NCBI GenBank assembly: GCA_017432075.1
Contig: JAFRJV010000033.1
Span: forward strand, 20,168 to 84,167
DNA length: 64,000 nt
Direction of reading: 5' to 3'
From: Mogibacterium sp.
GTDB taxonomy: Bacteria; Bacillota; Clostridia; Peptostreptococcales; Anaerovoracaceae
Position numbers and translations under genes: made by a program. How positions within the stretch are numbered: the first letter of the stretch is position 1; every line of letters begins with the position of its first letter. The notes under the pieces are model-generated. The model did not search any database. It had not been told where the DNA came from and saw nothing but the letters and a program-made list of their open reading frames with translations. Of the stretch, positions 1-8,837 are shown piece after piece.

Positions 1-1497
1 AGCGGCATATCCGAGCGATACGGAGATCTCTCTGATCTTATCGAACCACTGCCCGTTGTCATCGGAGTGATCGTAAGATTCGAGGTACGCCTTGAGGATC
101 TCATTTGCATCCGCCGCAGCTTCTTCAGGATATTCATCCTCGATCTCAAAGGACTCATCGAAGAAGTAACTGATGAAGTCCATTATCTGCCTTGCATACA
201 CGAGGTCTGCTCTCGGGCGCGCATCATGCCTGCCGAGATCGAGTATCTCCGCAAGATGATCCATGTCTGTAAACATGTAGCCGTACTCAGGTGCAAATTC
301 ATCTGACCACGACTTCAGCCACCCGGCCAGTTCGTGAGCATCGATATGCAGCAATGTGTTTTTGCTGACGTCATTGAGCTTGTTGAGATCGAAAAGAGCT
401 CCGCTGCTCGACATCTTCTCTGTCGTAAACCTGAAATCCTCAGCCGGAGCGTCCGGATTCTCTATGCGCCACTCCTCGTAATTCGAGTTGAGTATCGTGA
501 GCAGGTATTCCCTTACTGCTGCAGGATGGTAACCTTCTCTGCGGTAGAAGTCGAGCGAGAGCTCAGGGTCTTTGCGCTTTGAGAGCTTACGCTTGTTTCC
601 GTCCTCTCCGATCTTCATGAGCTGTGCTGTATGGCAGTAAACCGGAAGATCCCATCCGAGATCTTCGAACAGCTCCACGTGTATCGGAAGTGATGGCAGC
701 CACTCCTCGCCTCTCACGACATGTGTCGTGCGCATCAGATGGTCGTCAACTACATGTGCGAAATGGTATGTAGGGATGCCTGTCTGCTTTATGATGACCA
801 CATCCAGGAAATTATCAGGCACAGAGAGCTCGCCGCGTATCGCGTCATTCACGGTATGTCTTGCGGTCTCTTCTGCTGAGGCGTTAGGAACGCCGCGCGA
901 TTTAAGCCTTATTACAAAAGGTTCGCCCGCCTTTATCTTCGAGATCACTTCAGCTTCTACAGCCTCATCTTTGTCCCAGTCCCTGTATTTGGACCAGCCG
1001 GCATAGATCCCCGGAGCGATCTTTTCGCTCTCCTGCTTTTCTCTGATTTCCGCGATCTCCTCTTCGGTAAGGAAACACGGATAAGCCAGGCCCTCCTCCA
1101 GGAGGCGCTTGGCGTAAGTACGGTATATCTCACCGCGGTGGCTCTGTGTGTAGTCGCCGTAGTTACCTGTGTCTCCCGTCCCGGTCACGCCTTCATCGAA
1201 GCGGATGCCGAAGAAGTCGAGGGAGCCGATGATAGTCTCCACAGCGTTCTCAACATAGCGTTTGTCATCAGTATCCTCTATTCTCAGAAAGAATACTCCG
1301 CCGCTCTGGTGTGCCAGCCTCTCGTCTACGAAGGCTCCGTAGAGATTGCCGAGATGGATGAAGCCTGTAGGACTCGGGCCGAGCCTTGTGACCATTGCTC
1401 CATCAGGAAGGTCCCTCTGAGGATACATTGCTTCGTAATCTTCAGGAGTATACTCCATTGAAGGATAAATAAGTTCGCTTAATTCTTTATAGTTCAT
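1..1497 (-). CDS. gltX: Glutamate--tRNA ligase (3' end outside window)
   Basis: Charges tRNA-Glu (and in many Firmicutes tRNA-Gln) with glutamate in the cytoplasm. The frame is open for 499 codons from the ATG at 1497 to the window edge, so the C-terminus is missing. The class I HIGH-type motif appears as PSPTGFIHLGNL near residue 45, and the KMSKS-type loop as KLSKRKDPE about 290 residues in. The RIEDTDDKR segment near residue 73 is also typical of GltX. The length fits the roughly 550-residue clostridial form. No strong Shine-Dalgarno precedes the start, but the N-terminal alignment to the family supports it. It is separated from the gene to its right by a terminator. Confidence 0.93.
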   Translation of the reverse strand, partial: MNYKELSELIYPSMEYTPEDYEAMYPQRDLPDGAMVTRLGPSPTGFIHLGNLYGAFVDERLAHQSGGVFFLRIEDTDDKRYVENAVETIIGSLDFFGIRFDEGVTGTGDTGNYGDYTQSHRGEIYRTYAKRLLEEGLAYPCFLTEEEIAEIREKQESEKIAPGIYAGWSKYRDWDKDEAVEAEVISKIKAGEPFVIRLKSRGVPNASAEETARHTVNDAIRGELSVPDNFLDVVIIKQTGIPTYHFAHVVDDHLMRTTHVVRGEEWLPSLPIHVELFEDLGWDLPVYCHTAQLMKIGEDGNKRKLSKRKDPELSLDFYRREGYHPAAVREYLLTILNSNYEEWRIENPDAPAEDFRFTTEKMSSSGALFDLNKLNDVSKNTLLHIDAHELAGWLKSWSDEFAPEYGYMFTDMDHLAEILDLGRHDARPRADLVYARQIMDFISYFFDESFEIEDEYPEEAAADANEILKAYLESYDHSDDNGQWFDKIREISVSLGYAA

Positions 1498-1570
1498 GTC
1501 TCAATCTGTTTCCTTAATCAATTTTAGCCTACGCTCTTCATTCTAACATACATGACACCTTCAGTTAACA

Positions 1571-1597
1571 TAAAAAACGGATCCCGAAGGATCCGTT
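1571..1597 (-). terminator. Rho-independent terminator
   Basis: Perfect 9-bp stem AACGGATCC / GGATCCGTT with a four-base TTCG loop and a run of T on the minus strand. It follows the F420-0 ligase-like gene and isolates it from gltX. Confidence 0.9.
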
Positions 1598-1610
1598 ACA
1601 TGGCATGTGT

Positions 1611-2816
1611 CTATTTGCCTGTTGTGTAATTGTCGAAGTAACCCTGGATGTAGACGACCGGGGTGCCCTTGTCTCCCGAACCTGATGTGAGGTCGCAGAG
1701 AGATCCGATCAGATCAGTCAGGCGCCTCGGTGTTGTACCTTCTGACACCATATTGCCCACCAGACTCTCCTGAGGCTTGTCGGCGATAGCTTTGGAGATC
1801 GCCTCTCTGAGCTCCTCGCCGGTCAGGTTTGCAAAGTCGTTGTCTGCGAGGTACTTGAGTTTCAGCTCGTTCGGTGTGCCCTCGAGGCCTGGTGTATAGA
1901 ATGGTGATACTACAGGGTCAGCAAGCTCCCAGATCTTTCCGACAGGATCCTTGAAAGCTCCGTCTCCGTAGATCATTACCTCTACGCACTTGCCTGTCTT
2001 CTCGAGCATCTTTGTCTGGATGGTATCAACGATGTTCTGAGCTTCTCTCGGGAAAAGCTTTACTGTATTCTCTGTCGCTTTGTTGGAGCCGAGCAGACCG
2101 TAGTCCTCATTGTATCCACTGCCGTTAACAGGTGCGTTCAGGATCTCATCAAGTCCGTACACATTGGCTCCCTTTGCCTTGAGTATCCTCTTGGTGCGGG
2201 CGCGCGTGTGTATATCGCAGTTGATGACATTCTCTGTATAGTTGAGGATCTCCTCTGCGTGGTTCGCGAAGATGATCTCAGCCTCAGCGCCTGCTTCTCT
2301 TATCAGGTCGCCGTAATATGATACGTAATCAACACCCGTAAACTGATGCTTGTTCTCTCCGAAAAGCTCTCTGTACTTTTCTTCAGTGAGAACATCGCTG
2401 TACGGATTGATTCCGGACTCATCTATCTGATCCATGGTGAGAAGCGCATTGCCTACCTCGTCAGAAGGATAGCTGAGCATGAGAACGACCTTCTCCGATC
2501 CCATAGCGATTCCTCTGAGGCAGATGGCAAATCTGTTTCTCGAAAGTATAGGCCAGATAACGCCGACAGTCTTGCCGCCGAGCTTTGCTTTGACGTCTGC
2601 TGCGATGTCTTCAACGCCTGCGTAATTGCCCTGGCATCTTGCCACGACTGATTCTGTGATGCAGACCACATCTCTGTCCCTTACGTCGAATCCGTCATCG
2701 GAAGCCGCTGCTTCGAGCACGCTGTCAACGACCATCTGCGCCAGGTCATCTCCCTCACGGAATATCGGGCATCTTATGCCGCGTGAAACTGTACCTACTC
2801 TTCTTTCTGTACTCAT
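1611..2816 (-). CDS. Coenzyme F420-0:L-glutamate ligase family protein
   Basis: About 401 residues of the CofE-like family (PF01996 type), which in F420-making organisms adds glutamate to the F420-0 tail. The N-terminal block GTVSRGIRCPIFREGDD and the stretch ILSRNRFAICLRGIA are the conserved features I recognise. Clostridia commonly carry this long version without an F420 pathway, so the real substrate is unknown. I chose the ATG at 2816 because GGGAAG lies seven bases upstream; a GTG at 2834 in the same frame is less likely. It appears to be transcribed alone, with a terminator downstream and pyk's hairpin upstream. Confidence 0.8.
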   Translation of the reverse strand: MSTERRVGTVSRGIRCPIFREGDDLAQMVVDSVLEAAASDDGFDVRDRDVVCITESVVARCQGNYAGVEDIAADVKAKLGGKTVGVIWPILSRNRFAICLRGIAMGSEKVVLMLSYPSDEVGNALLTMDQIDESGINPYSDVLTEEKYRELFGENKHQFTGVDYVSYYGDLIREAGAEAEIIFANHAEEILNYTENVINCDIHTRARTKRILKAKGANVYGLDEILNAPVNGSGYNEDYGLLGSNKATENTVKLFPREAQNIVDTIQTKMLEKTGKCVEVMIYGDGAFKDPVGKIWELADPVVSPFYTPGLEGTPNELKLKYLADNDFANLTGEELREAISKAIADKPQESLVGNMVSEGTTPRRLTDLIGSLCDLTSGSGDKGTPVVYIQGYFDNYTTGK

Positions 2817-2900
2817 TGTTTCTTCCCTTCTCACCCTTGTGGTATTTATACAAAATTGCTGACCTTATGATTTTATCACCAGCGGTTATTCACTTCAATA

Positions 2901-2929
2901 ATACAGCCGCCCTTTTTAGGCGGCTGTAT
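2901..2929 (-). terminator. Hairpin after pyk, likely terminator
   Basis: Perfect 11-bp inverted repeat ATACAGCCGCC / GGCGGCTGTAT with a seven-base loop, 11 bases past the pyk stop. The T-tract on the minus strand is poor (TATTATTG), so termination strength is uncertain. Confidence 0.65.
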
Positions 2930-2939
2930 CATACTTAAT

Positions 2940-4364
2940 TTATATCTCTATTATTTTCATAGTGTTGGTCTCAGACCTCTGATAGCTGTGTCTTCCTCTG
3001 ACTACACCTGCGATGAACACCATGATGTCTCCTCTTGCAGACATCCCTTTCTCTCTCATGATCTCCAGGCAGTCCTCCATGAGCTCATCAGTGGAATGTG
3101 CCCTGTCAGACAGCATAGGTTTTACTCCCCAGAGCAGGTTCATCTGCCTTACGACCATCGGTTCCGGAGAAAACGCATATATGTCGGAATCAGGTCTGCA
3201 CTTCGATACCTGTATTACTGTCGATCCCGATGAAGTAGGAGCCAGAATAGCTCGTGCCTTAAGCTCCTTTGCAGCGGTCACGGCAGCCATGCACGTTGTG
3301 CTTGATATGGAAGCCTTATCCGTATCCTTAAGGATATGATGATTTACCGCAAACTGCTCCGTATACTCAGTTATTGAGGCCATCATCTTAAGCGCCTCGA
3401 CCGGGTACTCTCCGCTTGCAGTCTCGCCTGAAAGCATAACAGCATCAGAACCGTCATATACAGCATTTGCGACGTCCGTTACCTCAGCTCTGGTAGGGCG
3501 CGGATTGCGCATCATTGAATCGAGCATCTGTGTAGCCGTAATGACTATCTTGCCCTTTTCATTACATCTGGCGATCATTTCGCGCTGCAGCTGCGGGATC
3601 ATCCTGGCTTCCACCTCGACTCCGAGGTCTCCTCTTGCAACCATGACGCCGTCTGCTGCATCTATGATCTCCTCAAGATTGTCAATTCCTTCTCCGGACT
3701 CGATCTTAGCTATGATCTTGATGCGTGAACCGTATTCTTCCGCAAGCTTGCGTATCTTGTTGATCGTGCCTGCATTTCTTACGAAAGAAGCAGCGATGAA
3801 ATCATACTCATTTTCAAGGCCGAATTTGATGTCTTCGTAGTCTTTCTCAGTAAGATCAGGCAATCCTACCTTTATGCCCGGCAGATTTACACCCTTTCTT
3901 TCGGAAACAACACCGCCGTTGATTATGCGGCATTTCAGCACTCCTCCTGCGACAGATTCAACTTTGAGCTCAATAGCTCCGTCATCTATCAGTACTGTAT
4001 CTCCCGGGGAAAGGTCATCCGCAATGCCTGCATAAGTAACATAAAGATGTTCGGCATTGCCCTCTGCAGCCGGGTCCTCAGCATATGAAATAGCAACTTC
4101 GCCGCCCTTTAACAGCTTTACACTTTTGTGCTCTTCAAGCAGTCCGGTGCGGATCTCCGGTCCTTTGGTATCGAGAAGCATGGCTATAGGTCTGCCTGCT
4201 TCCTTTGCAGCTTTTCTGACTCGCGTCAGCATTTCGAGATGGCTCTCGTGAGTTCCATGCGAAAAGTTGAATCTGGCAACATCCATTTCTTTCGCAAGTT
4301 CAGCGAGGATCTTCTCATCGGACTCCCTAGGGCCCATGGTACATACGATCTTAGTCTTTCTCAT
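2940..4364 (-). CDS. pyk: Pyruvate kinase
   Basis: 474 residues, the normal length for a bacterial pyruvate kinase without the extra C-terminal PEP-utiliser domain found in some Bacillus enzymes. It transfers phosphate from phosphoenolpyruvate to ADP in the last step of glycolysis. Visible family motifs are the N-terminal KTKIVCTMGP, the RFNFSHGTHE block, DTKGPEIRTG, the catalytic IAKIES region and MVARGDLGVE, followed by the PTRAEVTDVANAV segment. The start at 4364 gives the canonical N-terminus. It is flanked by hairpins on both sides and is probably monocistronic. Confidence 0.97.
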   Translation of the reverse strand: MRKTKIVCTMGPRESDEKILAELAKEMDVARFNFSHGTHESHLEMLTRVRKAAKEAGRPIAMLLDTKGPEIRTGLLEEHKSVKLLKGGEVAISYAEDPAAEGNAEHLYVTYAGIADDLSPGDTVLIDDGAIELKVESVAGGVLKCRIINGGVVSERKGVNLPGIKVGLPDLTEKDYEDIKFGLENEYDFIAASFVRNAGTINKIRKLAEEYGSRIKIIAKIESGEGIDNLEEIIDAADGVMVARGDLGVEVEARMIPQLQREMIARCNEKGKIVITATQMLDSMMRNPRPTRAEVTDVANAVYDGSDAVMLSGETASGEYPVEALKMMASITEYTEQFAVNHHILKDTDKASISSTTCMAAVTAAKELKARAILAPTSSGSTVIQVSKCRPDSDIYAFSPEPMVVRQMNLLWGVKPMLSDRAHSTDELMEDCLEIMREKGMSARGDIMVFIAGVVRGRHSYQRSETNTMKIIEI

Positions 4365-4417
4365 AACTGAATCCCCTTATGTTGTCGCAATCAATCTTAC
4401 CGAGATTATTATACCAT

Positions 4418-4463
4418 AAAAAAAGGCCGGCACATCCATGGAGGTATGTCCATTTCCGTGCCG
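4418..4463 (-). terminator. Terminator of the nagB-glmM-LbH operon
   Basis: Interrupted stem CGGCAC/GTGCCG plus ATGG/CCAT, followed on the minus strand by seven T residues. It lies just after the LbH gene and ahead of pyk. Confidence 0.8.
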
Positions 4464-4478
4464 TCCGCATATTATTTT

Positions 4479-5138
4479 TTATCTTTTTTCAATTACATCT
4501 CCGCTATTTTTGCAGATGCTGTTTTCAGGAATAACGCCTCTTACGCATGTCGTCGGATAGATGTTTGAATTACGTCCGATGACAGTACCCGGATTGAGCA
4601 CCGCATTGCAGCCAACTTCGACATGATCGCCGAGCATAGCGCCGAACTTCTTGATGCCTGTCTCGATCTGCTCAGTACCGTTATGCACTACGACCAGCTT
4701 CTTGTCAGCCTTCACATTAGATGTAATGGAACCGGCTCCCATATGGCTGTAATGTCCGAGTATCGAGTCGCCTACATAGTTGTAATGCGGAGTCTGTACA
4801 TTATCGAACAGGATAACGTTCTTCAGCTCAACAGAATTGCCTACCACGCACTTGCGGCCGACAAGTGCCGAACCTCTTACAAATGCACAGTGCCTTACCT
4901 CCGTCTCAGGTCCGATGATGCACGGAGCACCAAGATAGGCACTTGGGAACACCTTTGCCGTCTTGTGGACCCAGACGTTTTCGCTGACCTCTTCATATTC
5001 TTCCGGATCGAGGGTCGGACCGAGCTCAAGGATGAAGTCCTTGATGCCCTTCAGTGCTTCCCATGGATATGTGAACTGAGAAAGATAATCCTTAGCCAGA
5101 GTATGATCAAGATCATACAGATCATTTATCGTATACAT
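4479..5138 (-). CDS. Left-handed beta-helix (hexapeptide) transferase, GlmU-C-like
   Basis: 219 residues with repeated hexapeptide-type turns from about residue 60 to 200 (for example IIGPETEVRHCAF, VGDSILGHYSHMGAGS, LGDHVEVGCNAV), the hallmark of the LbH fold. Proteins of this length and pattern are usually annotated as the acyltransferase-like half of GlmU or as sugar nucleotidyltransferase-like. The nucleotidyltransferase (Rossmann-like) domain of full GlmU is absent. It lies 9 bases downstream of glmM, so acetylation of glucosamine-1-phosphate in the UDP-GlcNAc route is a reasonable but unproven guess. The exact substrate cannot be read from sequence. Confidence 0.75.
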   Translation of the reverse strand: MYTINDLYDLDHTLAKDYLSQFTYPWEALKGIKDFILELGPTLDPEEYEEVSENVWVHKTAKVFPSAYLGAPCIIGPETEVRHCAFVRGSALVGRKCVVGNSVELKNVILFDNVQTPHYNYVGDSILGHYSHMGAGSITSNVKADKKLVVVHNGTEQIETGIKKFGAMLGDHVEVGCNAVLNPGTVIGRNSNIYPTTCVRGVIPENSICKNSGDVIEKR

Positions 5139-5147
5139 TTATGCCTC

Positions 5148-6497
5148 CTAGTCTACGAGATGTCCCTTTTCACGGATCACGTCGATGATCTGATCAACGT
5201 ACTTCTCGCACTCTTCTTCGGACGGTGCTTCTGCCATTACGCGCACTACAGGCTCTGTGCCTGATTCACGCAGCAGCGTACGGCCCTTGTCACCGAGCGC
5301 CTTCTTTGCAGCCTGATCAGCAGCCAGTACGTCAGGATCGTTCATGCACTCTTCTTTGCTTTTTACTCTGACGTTCTTCAGCACCTGCGGATAGAACACT
5401 ACAGGAGCTGCGAGTTCGCTCATCTTCTTCTTTCTTGCAAGCATTGCCTCCATCAGCTTGAGCGATGTGAGGATGCCGTCGCCCGTTGTGGCGTACTTGG
5501 TAAAGATGATGTGTCCGCTCTGCTCTCCGCCGATACGGTGGCCGTTCTGAACCATGTTCTCATAGACATATTTGTCGCCGACCTTGGTCTGTTCATAATC
5601 GATGCCGGCTTTATCGAGAGCCTTATAAAGGCCGAAGTTTGACATTACAGTCGTAACGACCTTGTTATTTAGGAGCTTGCCTCTGTCTTTCATATAAGTT
5701 CCGTATATGTAAAGGATATGGTCTCCGGTCACAACATTGCCCTTCTCATCTACGCAGAGGCATCTGTCGGCATCACCGTCATAAGCGAATCCGACGTCGA
5801 GGCCCTTGTCCACTACGAACTTCTGCAGGTGCTCGATATGTGTTGATCCGCAGTTGGTGTTGATATTGTAACCGTCAGGTTCATCATTAATTACATAAGT
5901 CTTTGCGCCGAGAGCGTCAAATACACCCTTCGCGATAGACCATGCTGCACCATTGGCAACATCGAGGCCGACCTTGACATCCTTGAAGCTAAATTTGGAC
6001 ATCGAGATAAGGTATCCGATATAGCGGTTACGTCCGGATACGTAGTCAACTGTACGTCCGATCTCATCACGCTCTGCCATCGGAACTTCCATCTCGCCGT
6101 CGAGATATGCCTCTATCTTGAGCAGAGTCTCCTCATCCATCTTCTCGCCGTTGTTGTTGACGATCTTGATGCCGTTGTCATAGTACGGATTGTGAGAAGC
6201 CGAGATCATGATGCCGCAGTCGAAGTCATCGACTCTTGCGATATATGATACAGAAGGTGTAGTCGTTACGTGCATGATGTAAGCGTCAGCTCCCGAAGCC
6301 ATGAGGCCGGTGCAGAGTGCATACTCAAACATGTAGCTGGATCTTCTGGTGTCCTTTCCGATGACCACCTTTGCCTTACGGTCAAGTCTCTTGCCGTAAT
6401 ACCAGCCGAGATAGCGGCCGATCTTGATAGCATGGTCAAACGTCAGATTCTTGTTAGCCTCACCGCGGAAGCCGTCTGTTCCGAAATATTTTCCCAT
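5148..6497 (-). CDS. glmM: Phosphoglucosamine mutase
   Basis: 449 residues, normal length. It interconverts glucosamine-6-phosphate and glucosamine-1-phosphate for peptidoglycan precursor synthesis. The N-terminus MGKYFGTDGFRGEAN is the family signature; the phosphoserine loop is MISASHNPYYDNG, the metal loop is AYDGDADRCLCVD, and RESGTEPVVRVMAE is the C-terminal phosphate-binding loop. The in-frame extension upstream to 6563 is rejected because AAGGAG lies ideally before the ATG at 6497. That ATG overlaps the nagB stop by one base (TAATG), which points to translational coupling. GlmM usually sits directly after cdaA-cdaR in Firmicutes, but here a toxin-antitoxin pair and nagB intervene. Confidence 0.97.
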   Translation of the reverse strand: MGKYFGTDGFRGEANKNLTFDHAIKIGRYLGWYYGKRLDRKAKVVIGKDTRRSSYMFEYALCTGLMASGADAYIMHVTTTPSVSYIARVDDFDCGIMISASHNPYYDNGIKIVNNNGEKMDEETLLKIEAYLDGEMEVPMAERDEIGRTVDYVSGRNRYIGYLISMSKFSFKDVKVGLDVANGAAWSIAKGVFDALGAKTYVINDEPDGYNINTNCGSTHIEHLQKFVVDKGLDVGFAYDGDADRCLCVDEKGNVVTGDHILYIYGTYMKDRGKLLNNKVVTTVMSNFGLYKALDKAGIDYEQTKVGDKYVYENMVQNGHRIGGEQSGHIIFTKYATTGDGILTSLKLMEAMLARKKKMSELAAPVVFYPQVLKNVRVKSKEECMNDPDVLAADQAAKKALGDKGRTLLRESGTEPVVRVMAEAPSEEECEKYVDQIIDVIREKGHLVD

Positions 6498-7288
6498 TAC
6501 AGTCTCTCCTTTTTCTCGATATCGAGGAAATACTTGTATGTATCTACCATAAGCTCTCCGCATGCTTCTTCATCGCAGGCGATGATCGCACCATTGTGCA
6601 GCTGGAGTGCCGAGCATGTCCACTTCTGGCTGACTCCGCCCTCAACTACAGCTGCCATAGCTCTTGCCTTGTTGTGGCCGCTGATGAGAACGAGGACCTC
6701 TTTCGCATCTGTGACTGTGCCGATTCCTACGGACAGAGCCTGAGCAGGTACTGCTTCAGGATCATTTCCGAAGAATCTCGAGTTGACTATTCTTGTATCA
6801 GTTGTGAGGTCTCTGACTCCTGTGCGCGATGTGAGCGAGGTGAAAGGCTCGTTGAAAGCAAGGTGTCCGTCTACTCCGATGCCGCCCATAAAGAGGTCGA
6901 TGCCGCCGTAAGAAGCGATCTTCTCTTCGTATCTTGCGCACTCACCTTCAGGATCATCTGTCATTCCGTTGAGGATGTTGATGTTTGCAGGATTCATGTC
7001 TACAAGGTGATCGAAGAAATTGTCATGCATGAAATACCAGTAGCTTTGGTCGTGCTCATGAGGAAGTCCGAGATACTCGTCCATGTTGAATGTGACAACG
7101 TTTTTGAACGAAACCTCGCCGGCCTTGTTTTTCGCGATAAGGTTCTTATATACGCCGATCGGGGACGATCCCGTTGGGAGTCCGAGTACGAACGGTCTGT
7201 CTTCTTTGTGGTTGTTGATCTTTTCTGCAATATAATCTGCAGCCCACTTGCTCATCTTCTCATAATCGTCCTGGATGACTACTCTCAT
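6497..7288 (-). CDS. nagB: Glucosamine-6-phosphate deaminase
   Basis: 263 residues, full length. It converts glucosamine-6-phosphate to fructose-6-phosphate and ammonia. Recognisable blocks are LGLPTGSSPIGVYKNL, FNMDEYLGL (catalytic Asp region), GGIGVDGHLAFNEP and SLTSRTGVRDL. The gene is first in a three-gene run, overlapping glmM by one base. A catabolic enzyme fused translationally to a biosynthetic one is unusual. It may feed GlcNAc breakdown products into either pathway, or run in reverse as a GlmS substitute. No glmS is in the window. No glmS-ribozyme-like sequence precedes it. Confidence 0.95.
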   Translation of the reverse strand: MRVVIQDDYEKMSKWAADYIAEKINNHKEDRPFVLGLPTGSSPIGVYKNLIAKNKAGEVSFKNVVTFNMDEYLGLPHEHDQSYWYFMHDNFFDHLVDMNPANINILNGMTDDPEGECARYEEKIASYGGIDLFMGGIGVDGHLAFNEPFTSLTSRTGVRDLTTDTRIVNSRFFGNDPEAVPAQALSVGIGTVTDAKEVLVLISGHNKARAMAAVVEGGVSQKWTCSALQLHNGAIIACDEEACGELMVDTYKYFLDIEKKERL

Positions 7289-7474
7289 TATTTATTCTCC
7301 TTTCGAACAATACTCTCTTTATTTCGGTAACGCCATTGCAGCTGTTACAATCCGGAAAACATTTTAGCATCCTTATCACCCTCAGTAAATGCTGCCGGCA
7401 CAATTACTTTGAATTTATACTCCCAGAGGAGTATATTATAAATAAAGCGTAAGGAAACACTATATGAGGTGGTT
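7289..7474. other. Divergent intergenic region nagB / toxin
   Basis: About 190 bases between the divergent nagB and DUF3990 starts. It must hold both promoters. The right part is AT-rich, with TATATTATAAATAAAG around 7431-7446. I see no convincing inverted repeat or riboswitch. Confidence 0.5.
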
Positions 7475-8140
7475 ATGGACAGAAAGATCTACCACGGAGG
7501 CAAAAGAATAGTAAGGACACCATCATTCGGAACAGGACGGCCGTATAATGATTTCGGTCTGGGATTTTACTGTACGGAAAGCCCTCAGTACGCAGCCGAA
7601 TGGGCTGTCGGACCGGGAAGGAACGGCTTCGTTTCGACTTACTCCATAGATAACGATGGCCTTCGCATCATCAACCTGTGCAGTTCACAGTACAATCCGC
7701 TCCACTGGATCTTCCTTCTCTTCAACTACCGCGAATTCGATCTGTCATCAGATACCGCGTACCGTGCTAGAGAATACATAAACAAATATTTTCCCGTTGA
7801 CCATCAGGCATGTGACTGCATCATAGGATACCGCGCAGACAACAGATGCTTTATGTTTGCACAGGACTTCCTTGACGCAAAGCTCTCATACATGAGTTTC
7901 AGGGATGCCATATCCAGAGACGATTCCAACAGGCAGTTCGTTCTGAAGAGCAACAGAGTCTTTGACAGGATCATCTTTACAGGATATGAACCGGCTTTGT
8001 GTGAAGATTCCTTCCCCGTCAAGAGAAGCCGCGAGATAAGAGCCATGAAAGCCATACGGCCATCTGTCGGAAGCAACGATTTCTTCATCACCGACCTGAT
8101 CGAGGAGGAGGTCCGTCCATATGACACACGCCTACGATAA
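7475..8140 (+). CDS. DUF3990-type ADP-ribosyltransferase-fold toxin
   Basis: 221 residues from the ATG at 7475 (GAGG five bases upstream; an in-frame GTG at 7469 is the alternative). The N-terminus carries the DUF3990 pattern: KIYHGG near residue 5, then FGLGFYCTE and AAEWA by residue 45. In ART-fold enzymes these hold the NAD-binding His and Tyr. Family members sit in toxin-antitoxin pairs. Here the next gene starts 20 bases before this one ends and encodes an HTH protein, which fits. The target of modification is unknown, and the catalytic Glu cannot be assigned with confidence. The pair lies on the opposite strand from all surrounding genes. Confidence 0.8.
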   Translation: MDRKIYHGGKRIVRTPSFGTGRPYNDFGLGFYCTESPQYAAEWAVGPGRNGFVSTYSIDNDGLRIINLCSSQYNPLHWIFLLFNYREFDLSSDTAYRAREYINKYFPVDHQACDCIIGYRADNRCFMFAQDFLDAKLSYMSFRDAISRDDSNRQFVLKSNRVFDRIIFTGYEPALCEDSFPVKRSREIRAMKAIRPSVGSNDFFITDLIEEEVRPYDTRLR

Positions 8141-8837
8141 GATCTGCCTTGACAGAGCCGCGGACACACTGGGCCGCATGCTCGATTATTCGGTATACAG
8201 CCTTCGTTATGACATCAGTACGATGATCGACCTGTTCATTGCATCCGGCGTCGCCTCCCTGTTCGAGTGCGGAGATATCAGGACAATAGCAGGAATGTCA
8301 GGAGCTGAGCTGGCATATGAGGTGCTCGAAAAAAGCGGTATCGCATTTGATAGGACACAAGCGCGTTACACCAAGAGTCTGAGTCCTGAATACTGGTGCG
8401 GCTATACGCTGGCTCATATTCAGTGGGAGATCGGTCTGTCATTCGATCAGATCATCAGATCTTTCTCGCTTTCTGCTTTTATATCCGGATATGGGAAAGA
8501 AAAGCTGTCTTTCCTTGACAGTCTGCTTCTTGACATAACTGAAGAATCCCGGGCTGCAGATATAAAAGAATTCAGCATGCAGTTCTCGGCAAAAGCAGCA
8601 GCGGCAATCATTTCATCATCCGGCATCGGCAGGTCCGGCAAGGCAGAAGAGACCCAACTCAAAAAAATGCGCATAAAAAACGGCCTCAGCCAGAGTGGCC
8701 TGGCTAAGGCCAGCGGTGTTCCTCTCAGAACGATCCAGCAGTATGAACAGCGTCAGAAGGATCTGGCAAAAGCCCGCGCAGAGTATCTTATAGCACTCTC
8801 CCGCGTATTGGGCTGCGACCCTTCACGGCTCGTCTAG
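8121..8837 (+). CDS. Antitoxin with C-terminal XRE-type helix-turn-helix
   Basis: 238 residues. The C-terminal 60 residues are a clear Cro/CI helix-turn-helix (MRIKNGLSQSGLAKASGVPL then RTIQQYEQRQKDLAKA), of the type found in antitoxins partnering DUF3990 proteins. The N-terminal part resembles DUF3791-like antitoxin sequence, and the middle (EYWCGYTLAHIQWEIG) is typical of the same group. GGAGGAGG lies upstream of the start. The frame overlaps the toxin by 20 bases, so translation is coupled. The HTH probably autoregulates the pair. The stop overlaps the convergent cdaR stop by two bases, so there is no terminator room between them. Confidence 0.82.
   Translation: MTHAYDKICLDRAADTLGRMLDYSVYSLRYDISTMIDLFIASGVASLFECGDIRTIAGMSGAELAYEVLEKSGIAFDRTQARYTKSLSPEYWCGYTLAHIQWEIGLSFDQIIRSFSLSAFISGYGKEKLSFLDSLLLDITEESRAADIKEFSMQFSAKAAAAIISSSGIGRSGKAEETQLKKMRIKNGLSQSGLAKASGVPLRTIQQYEQRQKDLAKARAEYLIALSRVLGCDPSRLV

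Noticed and set aside
7289-7474. glmS-type ribozyme before nagB
   Set aside because: No ribozyme core or conserved cleavage-site context is visible.
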